In this document: piece after piece, positions 30,374 to 38,807 of the stretch
Layout of the letters: every line of letters begins with the position of its first letter
How positions within the stretch are numbered: position 1 is the first letter of the stretch
Origin: Polaromonas sp.
Lineage (GTDB): Bacteria > Pseudomonadota > Gammaproteobacteria > Burkholderiales > Burkholderiaceae_C
Assembly: GCF_018780625.1 (NCBI RefSeq)
Contig: NZ_JADMJK010000007.1
Span: forward strand, 1 to 50,992
Length of the DNA stretch: 50,992 nucleotides
Direction: 5' to 3'
The notes under the pieces: generated by a model
Databases searched by the model: none
Seen by the model: only the letters and a program-made list of their open reading frames with translations
Told to the model about the DNA's origin: nothing
Made by a program: the position numbers and the translations under genes

Positions 30374-31087
30374 ATGAATTCCCAATTCGGCCTTGCCAAC
30401 GTCTGGAGCCAGGGCGACATCGTGACCAAGTCGGTGGCCCTGCTGCTGCTGCTCATGTCGCTGGCCTCGTGGATGGTCATCCTCATCAAGACGCTGGATC
30501 TGCTCAAGTACAAACGCCTGGCCAAAAGCGCCGAAGACTTCTGGCACAGCGAAGACTTTGCCGCCGGCCTGACCAAGCTGGGCGAAGACCCGGGCAACCC
30601 GCTTCGCCAGCTGGCACTGGAAGGCCGTGAGGCCGCAGCCCACCACAGCAACACCAAGGCGCAGCTGCGCGACACGCTGGACATGAGCGACTGGGTCACG
30701 CGCGCATTGCGCAACGCCCTTGACGAATTCACCGCCCAGCTGCAATCAGGCCTGGCCATCCTGGCATCGGTCGGGTCCACGGCACCGTTTGTGGGCCTGT
30801 TTGGCACGGTCTGGGGGATTTACCACGCGCTGCTGGCGATTGGCGCTGCAGGCCAGGCCACCATTGACAAAGTGGCGGGGCCGATTGGCGAGTCCTTGAT
30901 CATGACGGCGCTGGGCCTGGCGGTGGCGATTCCCGCCGTGCTGGGCTATAACGCGCTGGTGCGTGGCAACAAAAGCGTTCTGCACAAGCTCAACCGCTTT
31001 GCCCACGACCTGCATGCCTATTTTGTGACCGGTGCCCGCGTCAACAGCCTCGGCTCGGCCCAGGTCATACCGATGAAAAAAGCCTGA
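30374..31087 (+). CDS. exbB: ExbB proton-channel protein (TonB system)
   Basis: Inner-membrane MotA/TolQ/ExbB protein forming the proton-channel pentamer that energises TonB. The 237 residues show a first membrane helix (VTKSVALLLLLMSLASWMVILIKTLDLL, about 20-47), a long cytosolic helical stretch, and the paired C-terminal helices with ASVGSTAPFVGLFGTVWGIYHAL and GESLIMTALGLAVAIPAVLGYNAL, the family signature. A GGAG precedes the start by about 10 nt. Located 30 bp after tonB and 13 bp before exbD; these three form one operon. Confidence 0.96.
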   Translation: MNSQFGLANVWSQGDIVTKSVALLLLLMSLASWMVILIKTLDLLKYKRLAKSAEDFWHSEDFAAGLTKLGEDPGNPLRQLALEGREAAAHHSNTKAQLRDTLDMSDWVTRALRNALDEFTAQLQSGLAILASVGSTAPFVGLFGTVWGIYHALLAIGAAGQATIDKVAGPIGESLIMTALGLAVAIPAVLGYNALVRGNKSVLHKLNRFAHDLHAYFVTGARVNSLGSAQVIPMKKA

Positions 31088-31100
31088 AGGAGACTGCCCC

Positions 31101-31523
31101 ATGGCTTTCGGAACCCCCAACCATATCGCCGATGACAACGACGAAGTGATGAACGAAATCAACATGACGCCCATGGTGGACATCATGCTGGTGCTGCTGA
31201 TCATCTTCATCATCACGATTCCGGTGATGAAGCACGCCGTCAACATTGACCTGCCGCGCGTCAGCAATGAGGTGCAAAACATCAAGCCGGAAACGGTTCG
31301 CCTGAGCGTCGATGCCAGTGGTCAGTACTTTCTGAATGAAACCCAGGTGGCTGATGACGAACTGGCGACGCAACTGAAGGCCGCTGCCGCGCAACAACCG
31401 CAACCCGACCTGCACATACGGGGCGACAAGGCGGTGCGCTACGAGCGCGTGGCCCAAGCCATGGCGGCAGCGCAGCAGGCCGGGCTGCGCAAGATCGGGT
31501 TTATTACCGAGCCCAAAAACTGA
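31101..31523 (+). CDS. exbD: ExbD proton-channel protein (TonB system)
   Basis: Single-pass partner of ExbB. The 140 residues include MNEINMTPMVDIMLVLLIIFIITIPVMK, a helix with the conserved proton-path Asp in MVDIMLV, followed by a periplasmic domain (LSVDASGQYFLNETQVADDELATQLKAAA) and ending RKIGFITEPKN. AAGGAG precedes the start by 7 nt. Last gene of the operon; hemP begins 79 bp on. Confidence 0.96.
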   Translation: MAFGTPNHIADDNDEVMNEINMTPMVDIMLVLLIIFIITIPVMKHAVNIDLPRVSNEVQNIKPETVRLSVDASGQYFLNETQVADDELATQLKAAAAQQPQPDLHIRGDKAVRYERVAQAMAAAQQAGLRKIGFITEPKN

Positions 31524-31602
31524 CTATTTCCGTGAAAAGCCTGCCCCCGCCAATGCTGGCAGCCATCGTCAACGCGTCGAAGAATCAACCGGTTAAACCA
31601 TC

Positions 31603-31821
31603 ATGCCCCTAGCGTTGCCCGTATCCCAAACTGCGCGTCATCCCACCTGTTCATCGTCGCATTCCAACGCGAATGAAGATACCCAGTCGCCAGGCGCGTG
31701 CCCCCCTTGCGTCAGCAGCTCCGACATTTTGCGCGGCCAAAAAACGGTTGAAATCAGCCACAAGGGCTTGACCTACCGCCTGCAGGCCACGCGCCTGGGC
31801 AAACTGATCCTGACCAAGTAA
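31603..31821 (+). CDS. hemP: Hemin uptake protein HemP
   Basis: Small protein of the HemP family, usually Fur-regulated and linked to haem uptake, whose exact role is unclear (it can act as a transcriptional activator of haem genes in some bacteria). The 72 residues end with the diagnostic C-terminal domain SDILRGQKTVEISHKGLTYRL and TRLGKLILTK; the N-terminal 35 residues are low complexity (Ser/Cys/Asn), of doubtful conservation. A later start is possible but no alternate ATG is in frame. Follows exbD, before a bidirectional terminator. Confidence 0.9.
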   Translation: MPLALPVSQTARHPTCSSSHSNANEDTQSPGACPPCVSSSDILRGQKTVEISHKGLTYRLQATRLGKLILTK

Positions 31822-31861
31822 TCACGGCACCTCAGTTGCCCGTAAGTTGCCCGTAAAAAAA

Positions 31862-31884
31862 CCGACGTCAAAGTCGGCTTTTTT
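31862..31884. terminator. Bidirectional terminator between hemP and the HbpS-like gene
   Basis: Stem CCGAC (31862-31866) and GTCGG (31873-31877), flanked by an A-run on the left and TTTTTT on the right, so it can terminate both the plus-strand tonB-hemP unit and the minus-strand haem-binding gene. A tandem TTGCCCGTAA lies just upstream. Confidence 0.8.
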
Positions 31885-31916
31885 ACGTCAGGCCTGCGCC
31901 CGGTCAGAGGGCTGGA

Positions 31917-32324
31917 TCACAGTCCAATGGCGGCAATGCCGGCGCGCGCGACCTGCGCATCTTCCGAGGACTTGACGCCGCTCACACCGACAGCGCCCAG
32001 GCACTGGCCGTCCTTGATGATGGGCACGCCGCCTTCGAGCATGCCCTGGATGTAAGGCGCCGACAGAAACGAGGTGCGGCCTCCATTGATGACATCCTCG
32101 TATACCTTGCTTTCGCGCTGACCCATGGCCGCGGTGTTGGCCTTGGCCGGCGCAATGTGCGAGGAAATGGGCGCTGCGCCATCCAGGCGCTGCAGGTGCA
32201 GCAAATGGCCCCCGTCGTCAACGATGGCGATGGTGACAGCCCATTTGTTTTTCAAGGCTTCTGCCTCGGCGGCGGCTGCGATGGCTTTGACGTCGACAAG
32301 TTCAAGTACTGCTTTTGATTTCAT
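31917..32324 (-). CDS. GlcG/HbpS-family protein (haem-degrading/binding type)
   Basis: A 135-residue single-domain protein of the GlcG/HbpS family, some of which bind haem and some of which are of unknown role in glycolate and other operons. Visible family blocks: KAIAAAAEAEALKNKWAVTIAIVDDGGHLLHLQRLDGAAPISS, KANTAAMGQRESK, and the Gly-rich GGVPIIKDGQCLGAVGVSGVKSSEDAQVARAGI. No signal peptide, so cytosolic. Convergent with hemP and beside an iron/haem block, which suggests but does not prove haem binding. Confidence 0.85.
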   Translation of the reverse strand: MKSKAVLELVDVKAIAAAAEAEALKNKWAVTIAIVDDGGHLLHLQRLDGAAPISSHIAPAKANTAAMGQRESKVYEDVINGGRTSFLSAPYIQGMLEGGVPIIKDGQCLGAVGVSGVKSSEDAQVARAGIAAIGL

Positions 32325-32525
32325 GGTGTTCCCGCGGTTCGAGGTTTTTTGGTAAAGACGTCAAGCATACGCAATTTTTCATGGCTTCAGCGCTTCTGGC
32401 CAAGCGAACACCCTGTAGAGCCCTTACAGAAAATAAGGGGTGCATGTGCTTTCCCTCTTGTAAATGAAAGCATGGCCCGTAAAATGTATTCATCAGCATT
32501 TGCTGGGTCTATGGAGATGATGCTC

Positions 32526-33218
32526 ATGAATGAAAACGTTCAACCCCTTGGTTACGGCTCGGCCGGTGCGGCCTTGCAAGAGCGCAACAAGGTGATGCGC
32601 AACACGTACTGGCTGCTGGCCCTGAGCCTGCTTCCCACGGTGCTGGGTGCTTGGGTCGGCGTGGCCACGGGTATTACAGCCGCATTGAGCGGTGGCTTGG
32701 GCCTGGTCGTTTTTCTGGGCGGCGCTTTCGGCTTCATGTACGCCATTGAAAAGACCAAAAACTCGGCGTCAGGCGTGCCTGTGCTGCTGGGCTTTACCTT
32801 CTTCATGGGGCTGATGCTGTCCCGCATGATCGGCATGATCCTTGGCTTCAGCAACGGCGCCGAACTGATCATGACGGCCATGGGCGGCACAGCCGCTGTG
32901 TTTTTCGTCATGGCAACGCTGGCCAGCGTGATCAAGCGTGACCTGTCCGGCATGGGAAAATGGCTGTTTGTCGGCGCCATCGTGGTCATGGTGGGCGGCG
33001 TAATCAATATTTTTGTCGGCTCCACCGCCGGCATGATGGCTCTTTCAGTGGCCGTGATCGCGATTTTCAGCGCCTACATGCTATATGACCTGAAGCGGAT
33101 TCTGGACGGTGGCGAAACCAACTACATCAGCGCCACGCTGGCCTTGTACCTGGACGTGTTCAACGTTTTCCAGGCGATGCTGGCCCTGCTGGGAATCTTT
33201 GGCGGCGAACGCGACTAA
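32526..33218 (+). CDS. BAX-inhibitor-1 family membrane protein (YccA-type)
   Basis: Inner-membrane protein of the BI-1/YccA/YbhL family; YccA modulates FtsH, though other members have Ca2+-leak or stress roles. The 230-residue product begins MNENVQPLGYGSAGAALQERNKVMRNTYWLL, typical of the family, followed by about seven hydrophobic helices (LSLLPTVLGAWVGVATGI, GGLGLVVFLGGAFGFMYAI, LLGFTFFMGLMLSRMIGMIL and so on) and ending LYLDVFNVFQAMLALLGIFGGERD. Start 32526 has GGAG 9 nt upstream; further upstream frames are non-conserved. FtsH is encoded elsewhere in the window, so regulation of that protease is plausible. Confidence 0.93.
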   Translation: MNENVQPLGYGSAGAALQERNKVMRNTYWLLALSLLPTVLGAWVGVATGITAALSGGLGLVVFLGGAFGFMYAIEKTKNSASGVPVLLGFTFFMGLMLSRMIGMILGFSNGAELIMTAMGGTAAVFFVMATLASVIKRDLSGMGKWLFVGAIVVMVGGVINIFVGSTAGMMALSVAVIAIFSAYMLYDLKRILDGGETNYISATLALYLDVFNVFQAMLALLGIFGGERD

Positions 33219-33234
33219 CCCCAACCCGCTTGGT

Positions 33235-33288
33235 TTTCAGCAAGCAACAAAAAAGGGCCTTCGGGCCCTTTTTTGTTGCTTGCTGAAA
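33235..33288. terminator. Very long perfect-hairpin bidirectional terminator
   Basis: Perfect 25-bp arms (33235-33259 and 33264-33288) around a TTCG tetraloop. The outer part is TTTCAGCAAGCAAC, the inner part AAAAAAGGGCC. The six-A/T tract is inside the stem, so it serves both the plus-strand BI-1 gene and the minus-strand rlmD gene that converge here. 54 nt long, unusually perfect. Confidence 0.85.
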
Positions 33289-33303
33289 GTATGGTGAAAG
33301 TAC

Positions 33304-34764
33304 CTACACCCGCTCGAACACCGCCATGGACTCCACGTGCGCCGTGTGCGGGAACATATTGACGACGCCGGCTGCCGTGCAGCGGTAAGCGCCACCATCC
33401 ACCAGCACACCCGCATCGCGGGCCAGGGTGGCCGGATTGCAGCTCACATACACAATGCGGCTGGGCAGCGTCCAGCCACCCAGCACCAGGCTTTGCTGCA
33501 GTCCTGCGTCATCGCAGGGCACGCCGGTCACGATCTGCTGGTGCAGCGCGGCCAGGGACTTGAACAGCTCAAACGCCCCTTCACGCGGCGGGTCCACCAG
33601 CCACTTGTCGGCCACACCGTCCTTGACCAGCATCGAAGGCGTCATCTCAAAAAGATTGCGCGCTACAAACGTTGTAGCAGCCAGCGCCGGCCGGACCTTG
33701 GAAGCCACTCTATTTAACTCAAAATTATCGCGTGAACGGGCTACCAGCACCTCACTGCCCTCAATGCCCAGCACCTCGCGGGCATGCGTGGCCAGCGGCA
33801 ACGTGAAATTACCGAGGCCGCAAAACCAGTCAATCACCCGCTCATGCGGCTGCACATCCAGCAGGCGCAGTGCGCGGGACACCAGCACCTGGTTGATCTC
33901 CGGGTTGACCTGGGTGAAATCGGTTGGCTTGAACGGCATGAGCACGCCGAACTCCGGCAAGCCATAGCTCAACTGCGGCACGTCCTCGTCCAGCAGCCTG
34001 ACGGTCTCCAATCCACCAGACTGGAGCCACCATTGCAGGCCCACATGCGCGGCGGCAAAAGCCCGAAGCCTGGCCAGATCGCCTTCGCTGAGCGGCTCCA
34101 TGTGGCGCAGCACCATGGCTGTCACCGCGTCGCCACACGCCAGTTCGATCTGCGGCACGGTTTCCCGGGCATCCATGCTGCCAATCAGTTCCCGCAGCGG
34201 CAGCAGCATGTCGCTGACGTGCCTGGGCAACACATGGCATTCGCTCATGTCGGCGACATAGCCACTCTTGCGCTCGTGAAAACCGACCAGCACGGCGCCC
34301 TTTTTGCGCACATAGCGCACCGACAGGCGCGCACGGTAGCGGTAAGCCCAGGCCGGCCCTTCGATGGGCCGCAACAGGTTGTCGGCCTTGACCTTGCCGA
34401 TGTAACGCAGGTTGTCTTCCAACACACGCTGCTTGACCGCCACCTGCGCCCCCACATGCAAATGCTGCATCTTGCAGCCGCCGCAGGCACCGGTGTGCAT
34501 GCCAAAGTTGGGGCATGCCGGGCGCACCCGCTGCGAGGATTCGCGGTGAACCACCAGCAGCGTGGCTTTTTCAAACGCGCTTTTCTTGCGGTAAACATTG
34601 GCCGTCACCAGCTCAAACGGCAACGCGCCCTCAATGAACACGACTTTACCGTCTGCCCGGTGCGCAATACCCTGGGCTTCAATGTCAAGCGACTCTACGG
34701 CGAGCAAATCGATCGGGTAGTCGGCAGGAGCAGAGGTCGGTTGGTTGTGGATTTCTTCAGTCAT
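33304..34764 (-). CDS. rlmD: 23S rRNA (uracil-1939-C5) methyltransferase RlmD
   Basis: Iron-sulfur SAM methyltransferase for U1939 of 23S rRNA. The 486-residue product has an N-terminal TRAM-like domain, an Fe-S cluster segment [20 protein letters not shown], in which the first two Cys are 9 apart (5 in E. coli CPHFGVCGGC), a SAM site [17 protein letters not shown], the [10 protein letters not shown] motif and the catalytic C442 in [34 protein letters not shown] palindrome is embedded in frame (33662-33678). Convergent with the BI-1 gene across the terminator. Good full-length RumA-type protein. Confidence 0.95.
   Translation of the reverse strand: MTEEIHNQPTSAPADYPIDLLAVESLDIEAQGIAHRADGKVVFIEGALPFELVTANVYRKKSAFEKATLLVVHRESSQRVRPACPNFGMHTGACGGCKMQHLHVGAQVAVKQRVLEDNLRYIGKVKADNLLRPIEGPAWAYRYRARLSVRYVRKKGAVLVGFHERKSGYVADMSECHVLPRHVSDMLLPLRELIGSMDARETVPQIELACGDAVTAMVLRHMEPLSEGDLARLRAFAAAHVGLQWWLQSGGLETVRLLDEDVPQLSYGLPEFGVLMPFKPTDFTQVNPEINQVLVSRALRLLDVQPHERVIDWFCGLGNFTLPLATHAREVLGIEGSEVLVARSRDNFELNRVASKVRPALAATTFVARNLFEMTPSMLVKDGVADKWLVDPPREGAFELFKSLAALHQQIVTGVPCDDAGLQQSLVLGGWTLPSRIVYVSCNPATLARDAGVLVDGGAYRCTAAGVVNMFPHTAHVESMAVFERV
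33662..33678. repeat. Palindrome inside rlmD, repeat-family-like
   Basis: 7-bp perfect arms GCTACAA (33662-33668) and TTGTAGC (33672-33678) with a 3-nt loop, followed by AGCCAGCGCC, resembling the tail of the Comamonadaceae palindromes. It codes for Ala-Ala-Thr-Thr-Phe-Val-Ala of RlmD without frame disruption. Confidence 0.45.
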
Positions 34765-34888
34765 CCCCTATTGTCTCAGGCTGTCCCTGCAATTCTTTGA
34801 GCGCCCGAAAAAGGTGCCGCTCCAGCCTGCCTGACAACGCCGCCAGCGGCACAAAACCCGGTCAAATACAGAGCGCAAAACCCATAAA

Positions 34889-34920
34889 AAAAGGAGTCCG
34901 GCCAGTGCGGGACTCCTTTT
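34889..34920 (-). terminator. Terminator after nlpD
   Basis: Inverted repeat AAAAGGAGTCC (34889-34899) and GGACTCCTTTT (34910-34920), an 11-bp stem with a 10-nt loop; further T residues follow on the minus strand. It starts 18 bp after the nlpD stop and ends surE-pcm-nlpD. Confidence 0.85.
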
Positions 34921-34937
34921 CTTTCATACCCGGTCGC

Positions 34938-35864
34938 CTACTTTGCAGGCAGGTACTTGGCCGGATCAACCGGTTTCCCCTGGCGGCGTATTTCAAAATG
35001 CAGCTTCACGCGATCAGCATCGCTGTTGCCCATTTCTGCAATTTTCTGGCCTTTTCTTACGGTCTGGTCTTCTTTGACAAACAGCTTCTGATTGTGCGCA
35101 TAGGCCGTGAGGAAGGTGTTGTTGTGCTTGAGAATGACCAGGTTACCGTAGCCCCGCAGCCCTGCGCCGGCATACACCACGCGGCCATCGGCGGAAGCCA
35201 TCACCGTATCGCCAGCCTTGCCCGAAATATCGAGCCCCTTGTTTTTAGCTTCGTCAAATCCCGCGATCAACGCGCCTTGCACCGGCCAGATCCATGCGAC
35301 ATCTTCATCGCCATTGGATGCAGGGGGCGCAGGGGATACAGGTGCGGGAACCGGCGCAGGTGCGGCACCCAAAGCCGCCGATGCCGGCTTGGCCGGACCC
35401 AGCGCAGCAGAAGCAGCTGCCGTTACCGCCCCCGGGGACACGGGGCGCGTCACGGCCACAGCGCTTTCGACGACGGGCGGCATCACGCGCAGCACCTGTC
35501 CCACCTCAATGAGGTTGGGGTTTTCAAGGCCGTTCCAGCGCACGATATCGCGCCAGTTCTGACCGTTTTCCAGTCCGATGCGGATCATGGTGTCGCCGGG
35601 CTTGACGGCGTAGTAGCCGGGTTTGCCGGCGTTCTCAAATCCCGGCAGTTGCTTGACGTCAACGCCGGGAAGCTGGCGCGGCTGGCCCGTGCCGCGATCT
35701 TCAACCGGTGCATTGCCGTTGGAATGCGAGGCACAGCCCGCAGCCAAAAGCACTGCCACGGCCAATGCGCACGGCAGCGCAAGTCTGCGGACAAGGCGGG
35801 TGCTATGCACTACGCTTGGGGTGCCTGCAGTCTGCGCCTTGTTCGAGCGTTCGGTTTGATTCAT
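34938..35864 (-). CDS. nlpD: Murein hydrolase activator NlpD (LysM/M23 lipoprotein)
   Basis: Outer-membrane lipoprotein that activates amidase AmiC at division. The 308 residues show a signal peptide and lipobox ending LLAAGC, a LysM domain (YYAVKPGDTMIRIGLENGQNWRDIVRWNGL and GQVLRV, about 85-135), an Ala/Pro-rich linker, and a degenerate M23 peptidase domain (NKGLDISGKAGDTVMASADGRVVYAG, RVKLHFEIRRQGKPVDPAKYLPAK). As in E. coli NlpD, the metal-binding residues of active M23 enzymes are missing. ATG 35864 is preferred over a TTG at 35882. Third gene of surE-pcm-nlpD; no rpoS follows, the next gene being rlmD. Confidence 0.95.
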   Translation of the reverse strand: MNQTERSNKAQTAGTPSVVHSTRLVRRLALPCALAVAVLLAAGCASHSNGNAPVEDRGTGQPRQLPGVDVKQLPGFENAGKPGYYAVKPGDTMIRIGLENGQNWRDIVRWNGLENPNLIEVGQVLRVMPPVVESAVAVTRPVSPGAVTAAASAALGPAKPASAALGAAPAPVPAPVSPAPPASNGDEDVAWIWPVQGALIAGFDEAKNKGLDISGKAGDTVMASADGRVVYAGAGLRGYGNLVILKHNNTFLTAYAHNQKLFVKEDQTVRKGQKIAEMGNSDADRVKLHFEIRRQGKPVDPAKYLPAK

Positions 35865-35913
35865 TGATTCTTTCTTCTTCAATCTCGACCCAATAGGGAA
35901 TAAGGGTTGATCT

Positions 35914-36738
35914 TCAGCTCGTACCTGATTTTAAAGGCACAAAGTGCACGGGTTCCAGCATCGTCTGCCTGATGCCTTGGGCGGTTTTGTCGATAACGAC
36001 CAGCGCCTGCGCGCCAGTGGCGGTTTGCATCGGTGCGACCAGACGGCCACCTGTTGCCAATTGCTCTATCCAAGCCGGCGGAATGGACTCACCGCCCGCC
36101 GCCGCAATAATCGCCGCATAAGGCGCCCCCCTGGAAAATCCCATCATGCCATCACCGAACAACAGGTGGACATTGGGCAGCCTGAAAGTCCGCAAATTTT
36201 CCCTGGCCTTGTCATGAAGGCCGCGCAATCGCTCGATGCTGTAGACCTCGGTCGCCAGATGGCTGAGCACGGCCGCCTGGTAGCCACAGCCAGTGCCAAT
36301 TTCCAGCACCCGCCCCAGCTTGCCTGGCGCGCCAAGGCGCAGCAACTCCAGCATGCGCGCCACCACATTGGGCTTGGAAATGGTCTGCCCCAAGCCAATC
36401 GGCAGGCTGGTGTCCTCGTAGGCCTGGTTGGCCAGCGCCGAATCCACGAAACGGTGACGCTCTACCCGGCCCATGGCCGCCAGCACTTGTGCGTCCGACA
36501 CGCCCTGCGCCACCAGCTTGTGCACCATGCGCGCCCGCACCGCTTGAGAGTCAAGGCCAACCCCGCCGGGCGCCACAGACTGAACCGGCCTTTTTAGCGC
36601 ATTCACGCCTTTGGCGCCAGTCTGCCGGGGACTAACCGTGACCAGCTTGGTGGCCGAGGGAACGCCCATATCCGGCTTCAGGCGAACCGGAAACGCCGGA
36701 CGACCCGCAGCGGGAGGCGGTTTGAAAGGGGATGTCAT
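35914..36738 (-). CDS. pcm: Protein-L-isoaspartate O-methyltransferase
   Basis: Repairs isoaspartyl damage in ageing proteins using SAM. The 274-residue protein has about 65 extra N-terminal residues, Pro/Lys/Ala-rich, compared with E. coli Pcm (208). The core contains VQSVAPGGVGLDSQAVRARMVHKL, AYEDTSLPIGLGQTISKPNVVARMLELL, and the SAM motif VLEIGTGCGYQAAVLSHLATEV. ATG 36738 overlaps the surE stop by ATGA, fixing the start and indicating translational coupling. nlpD begins 49 bp on. Confidence 0.95.
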   Translation of the reverse strand: MTSPFKPPPAAGRPAFPVRLKPDMGVPSATKLVTVSPRQTGAKGVNALKRPVQSVAPGGVGLDSQAVRARMVHKLVAQGVSDAQVLAAMGRVERHRFVDSALANQAYEDTSLPIGLGQTISKPNVVARMLELLRLGAPGKLGRVLEIGTGCGYQAAVLSHLATEVYSIERLRGLHDKARENLRTFRLPNVHLLFGDGMMGFSRGAPYAAIIAAAGGESIPPAWIEQLATGGRLVAPMQTATGAQALVVIDKTAQGIRQTMLEPVHFVPLKSGTS

Positions 36739-37535
36739 TCGGGCATTCCCTGTTGCGCATGCGCCAGCCTGACCGCTGTTTGCGACCAGTAAGGCAGTCG
36801 CTCGTGGTCCGTCAAATCGACATGAAGCGGCGTGATGGATACAAACTTCTGGCTTGTCGCGTAAAAATCAGTGCCTTCGCCAGCCTCCTTGGCCGACCCG
36901 GCACCGCCTATCCAGTACATGGTTTCGCCGCGCGGGCTGGTCTGCGTAATCACGCGTTCTGCCGCGTGGCGGCGCCCCAGGCGCGCCACTTTAAAGCCCT
37001 GAATCTGCTCGTCTGGCACATTTGGAATGTTGACATTGAGCAGCCAGGGCGCCAGAGACGGCTGCGCGCCGTCGGCCACGGCCTCAAGCGAAGGCATGAG
37101 CTGCTGCACCAGGTCGCGCGCGCGCCGGGCGGCCACCTCAATATAGCCCCAGCCTTTTTCAGTCTGCGAAAAGGCGATGGCTGGAATGCCGAACAGATAG
37201 CCTTCCATGGCCGCCCCGACAGTGCCCGAGTAAATCGTGTCATCGCCCATGTTGGCGCCATTGTTGATCCCCGACACCACCAGATCCGGGCGGTAGCCGA
37301 GCAAGCCCGTGAGGGCAATATGCACGCAATCCGCAGGCGTACCGTTGATGTAGCGAAAGCCGTTGGCCGCCGTCTGCACATACATCGGCGAGTGCAGGGT
37401 CAGCGCGTTCGATTTGGCGCTGTTGTTTTGCTCCGGCGCGACCACCTCGACATCGGCGACTGTTTTGAGTGCATCGTAAAGGGCCATGATGCCGGTGGCC
37501 TGATACCCGTCGTCGTTGCAAATCAGAATTTTCAT
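36735..37535 (-). CDS. surE: 5'/3'-nucleotidase SurE
   Basis: Metal-dependent nucleotidase and exopolyphosphatase, linked to stationary-phase survival. The 266 residues (E. coli 253) open MKILICNDDGYQATGI with D8 and D9 as metal ligands, then APEQNNSAKSNALTLHSPM and LVVSGINNGANMGDDTIYSGTVGAAMEG. Start 37535 has no alternative. First gene of surE-pcm-nlpD, overlapping pcm by 4 bp, and divergent from the oxidoreductase gene (142 bp between starts). Confidence 0.97.
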   Translation of the reverse strand: MKILICNDDGYQATGIMALYDALKTVADVEVVAPEQNNSAKSNALTLHSPMYVQTAANGFRYINGTPADCVHIALTGLLGYRPDLVVSGINNGANMGDDTIYSGTVGAAMEGYLFGIPAIAFSQTEKGWGYIEVAARRARDLVQQLMPSLEAVADGAQPSLAPWLLNVNIPNVPDEQIQGFKVARLGRRHAAERVITQTSPRGETMYWIGGAGSAKEAGEGTDFYATSQKFVSITPLHVDLTDHERLPYWSQTAVRLAHAQQGMPE

Positions 37536-37677
37536 GGTCCGATTTTACGGTCACAGCGGTGACAGCCTGTACGGCATTCAAGGAAGCACGGCATGCAGGT
37601 TTGCCTATGATGCAAACATGGACCCGGTTGTACTTTCCGGGTAGGCCCGCCTTGTTCGTAACTTTCGGAGACACCTC

Positions 37678-38652
37678 ATGCATGCCTGGCTTTGTGAAGA
37701 CCCTACCGGCGTAGACGCCCTGACCTGGAAAGAGTTGCCGACGCCGCAGCCCAAAGCGGGTGAGGTGCTGATCGAGATCAAGGCCGCCAGCCTGAACTTT
37801 CCGGACCTGCTGATCGTGCAGAACAAATACCAGATGAAGCCGCCTCTGCCCTTTGTACCGGGGTCAGAATATGCAGGCGTGGTCCAGGCTGTCGGCGAAG
37901 GCGTCAAGCACCTGCAGGTCGGCCAGAACGTCGCGTGCCTGACAGGCACCGGCGGCTTTGCCACCCACGCCATTGCACCCGCAGCGGTGTGCATGCCGCT
38001 GCCAGCAGGCTTTTCCTACGTCGATGCAGCGGCCTTCATCATGATCTACGCCACCTCGCACCACGCGCTGGTGGACCGGGCGCAGCTCAAGGCGGGTGAA
38101 ACCGTGCTGGTCCTGGGTGCTGCAGGCGGCGTCGGCACGTCCGCCATCCAGATTGCCAAGGCCATGGGCGCCCATGTGATCGCCGCCGCATCCACCGATG
38201 AAAAATGCGCGCTCTGCCGCGCCATAGGCGCCGATGCCACCATTAACTACAGCACCGAAAACCTGCGGGAAGCCCTCAAAGCCCTGACCAACGGCAAAGG
38301 CCCCGACGTCATTTATGACCCCGTGGGCGGCGAACTTGCAGAACCAGCTTTTCGCTCCATCGCCTGGCGCGGCCGCTATCTGGTGGTGGGCTTCGCCTCG
38401 GGCACCATCCCGTCCTTGCCGCTGAACCTGACGCTGCTCAAGGGCGCCTCCATCGTCGGGGTATTTTGGGGTGGTTTTGCCAGGCAGGAACCCGAATCCA
38501 GCGCGCTATCGATGACCGAACTGGCAAATTGGTATGCGCAAGGAAAAATCAAGCCCGTCATTGACCGCACCATGCCAATGGACCAACTCAAGGCCGCATA
38601 TGCCCATATGGGATCACGCGGCGTGAAGGGAAAACTGGTGATGGTGAACTGA
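37678..38652 (+). CDS. NADPH:quinone oxidoreductase-like MDR protein
   Basis: Medium-chain dehydrogenase/reductase family, zinc-independent QOR-type. The 324-residue protein begins MHAWLCEDPTGVDALTWKELPTPQPKAGEVLIEIKAAS and has the GroES-like fold, then GETVLVLGAAGGVGTSAIQIAKAMGAHVIAAAS (NADPH-binding) and DVIYDPVGGELAEPAFRSIAWRGRYLVVGFASGTIPSL. No zinc-ligand cysteines. Likely reduces quinones or enoyl substrates; actual substrate unknown. Divergent from surE. Confidence 0.9.
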   Translation: MHAWLCEDPTGVDALTWKELPTPQPKAGEVLIEIKAASLNFPDLLIVQNKYQMKPPLPFVPGSEYAGVVQAVGEGVKHLQVGQNVACLTGTGGFATHAIAPAAVCMPLPAGFSYVDAAAFIMIYATSHHALVDRAQLKAGETVLVLGAAGGVGTSAIQIAKAMGAHVIAAASTDEKCALCRAIGADATINYSTENLREALKALTNGKGPDVIYDPVGGELAEPAFRSIAWRGRYLVVGFASGTIPSLPLNLTLLKGASIVGVFWGGFARQEPESSALSMTELANWYAQGKIKPVIDRTMPMDQLKAAYAHMGSRGVKGKLVMVN

Positions 38653-38807
38653 CCCGCCTTCATCGCTTTTTACCGTTGAAAATGACTTTCAGCAATAAAA
38701 TCGGCTGATATGCGCATTTTTACAGTGCTGCGGGTTTAGCTGGGAAGGCACCTGCAGCGACACCGCACCTTGCTGGTGTATTGGCCTTTCACTACAGAAG
38801 CCCAGCC

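Noticed and set aside
31660-31685. CATTC...GAATG segment in hemP as a third Fur box.
   Set aside because: The halves are in inverse order relative to the Fur palindromes and it lies inside coding sequence.
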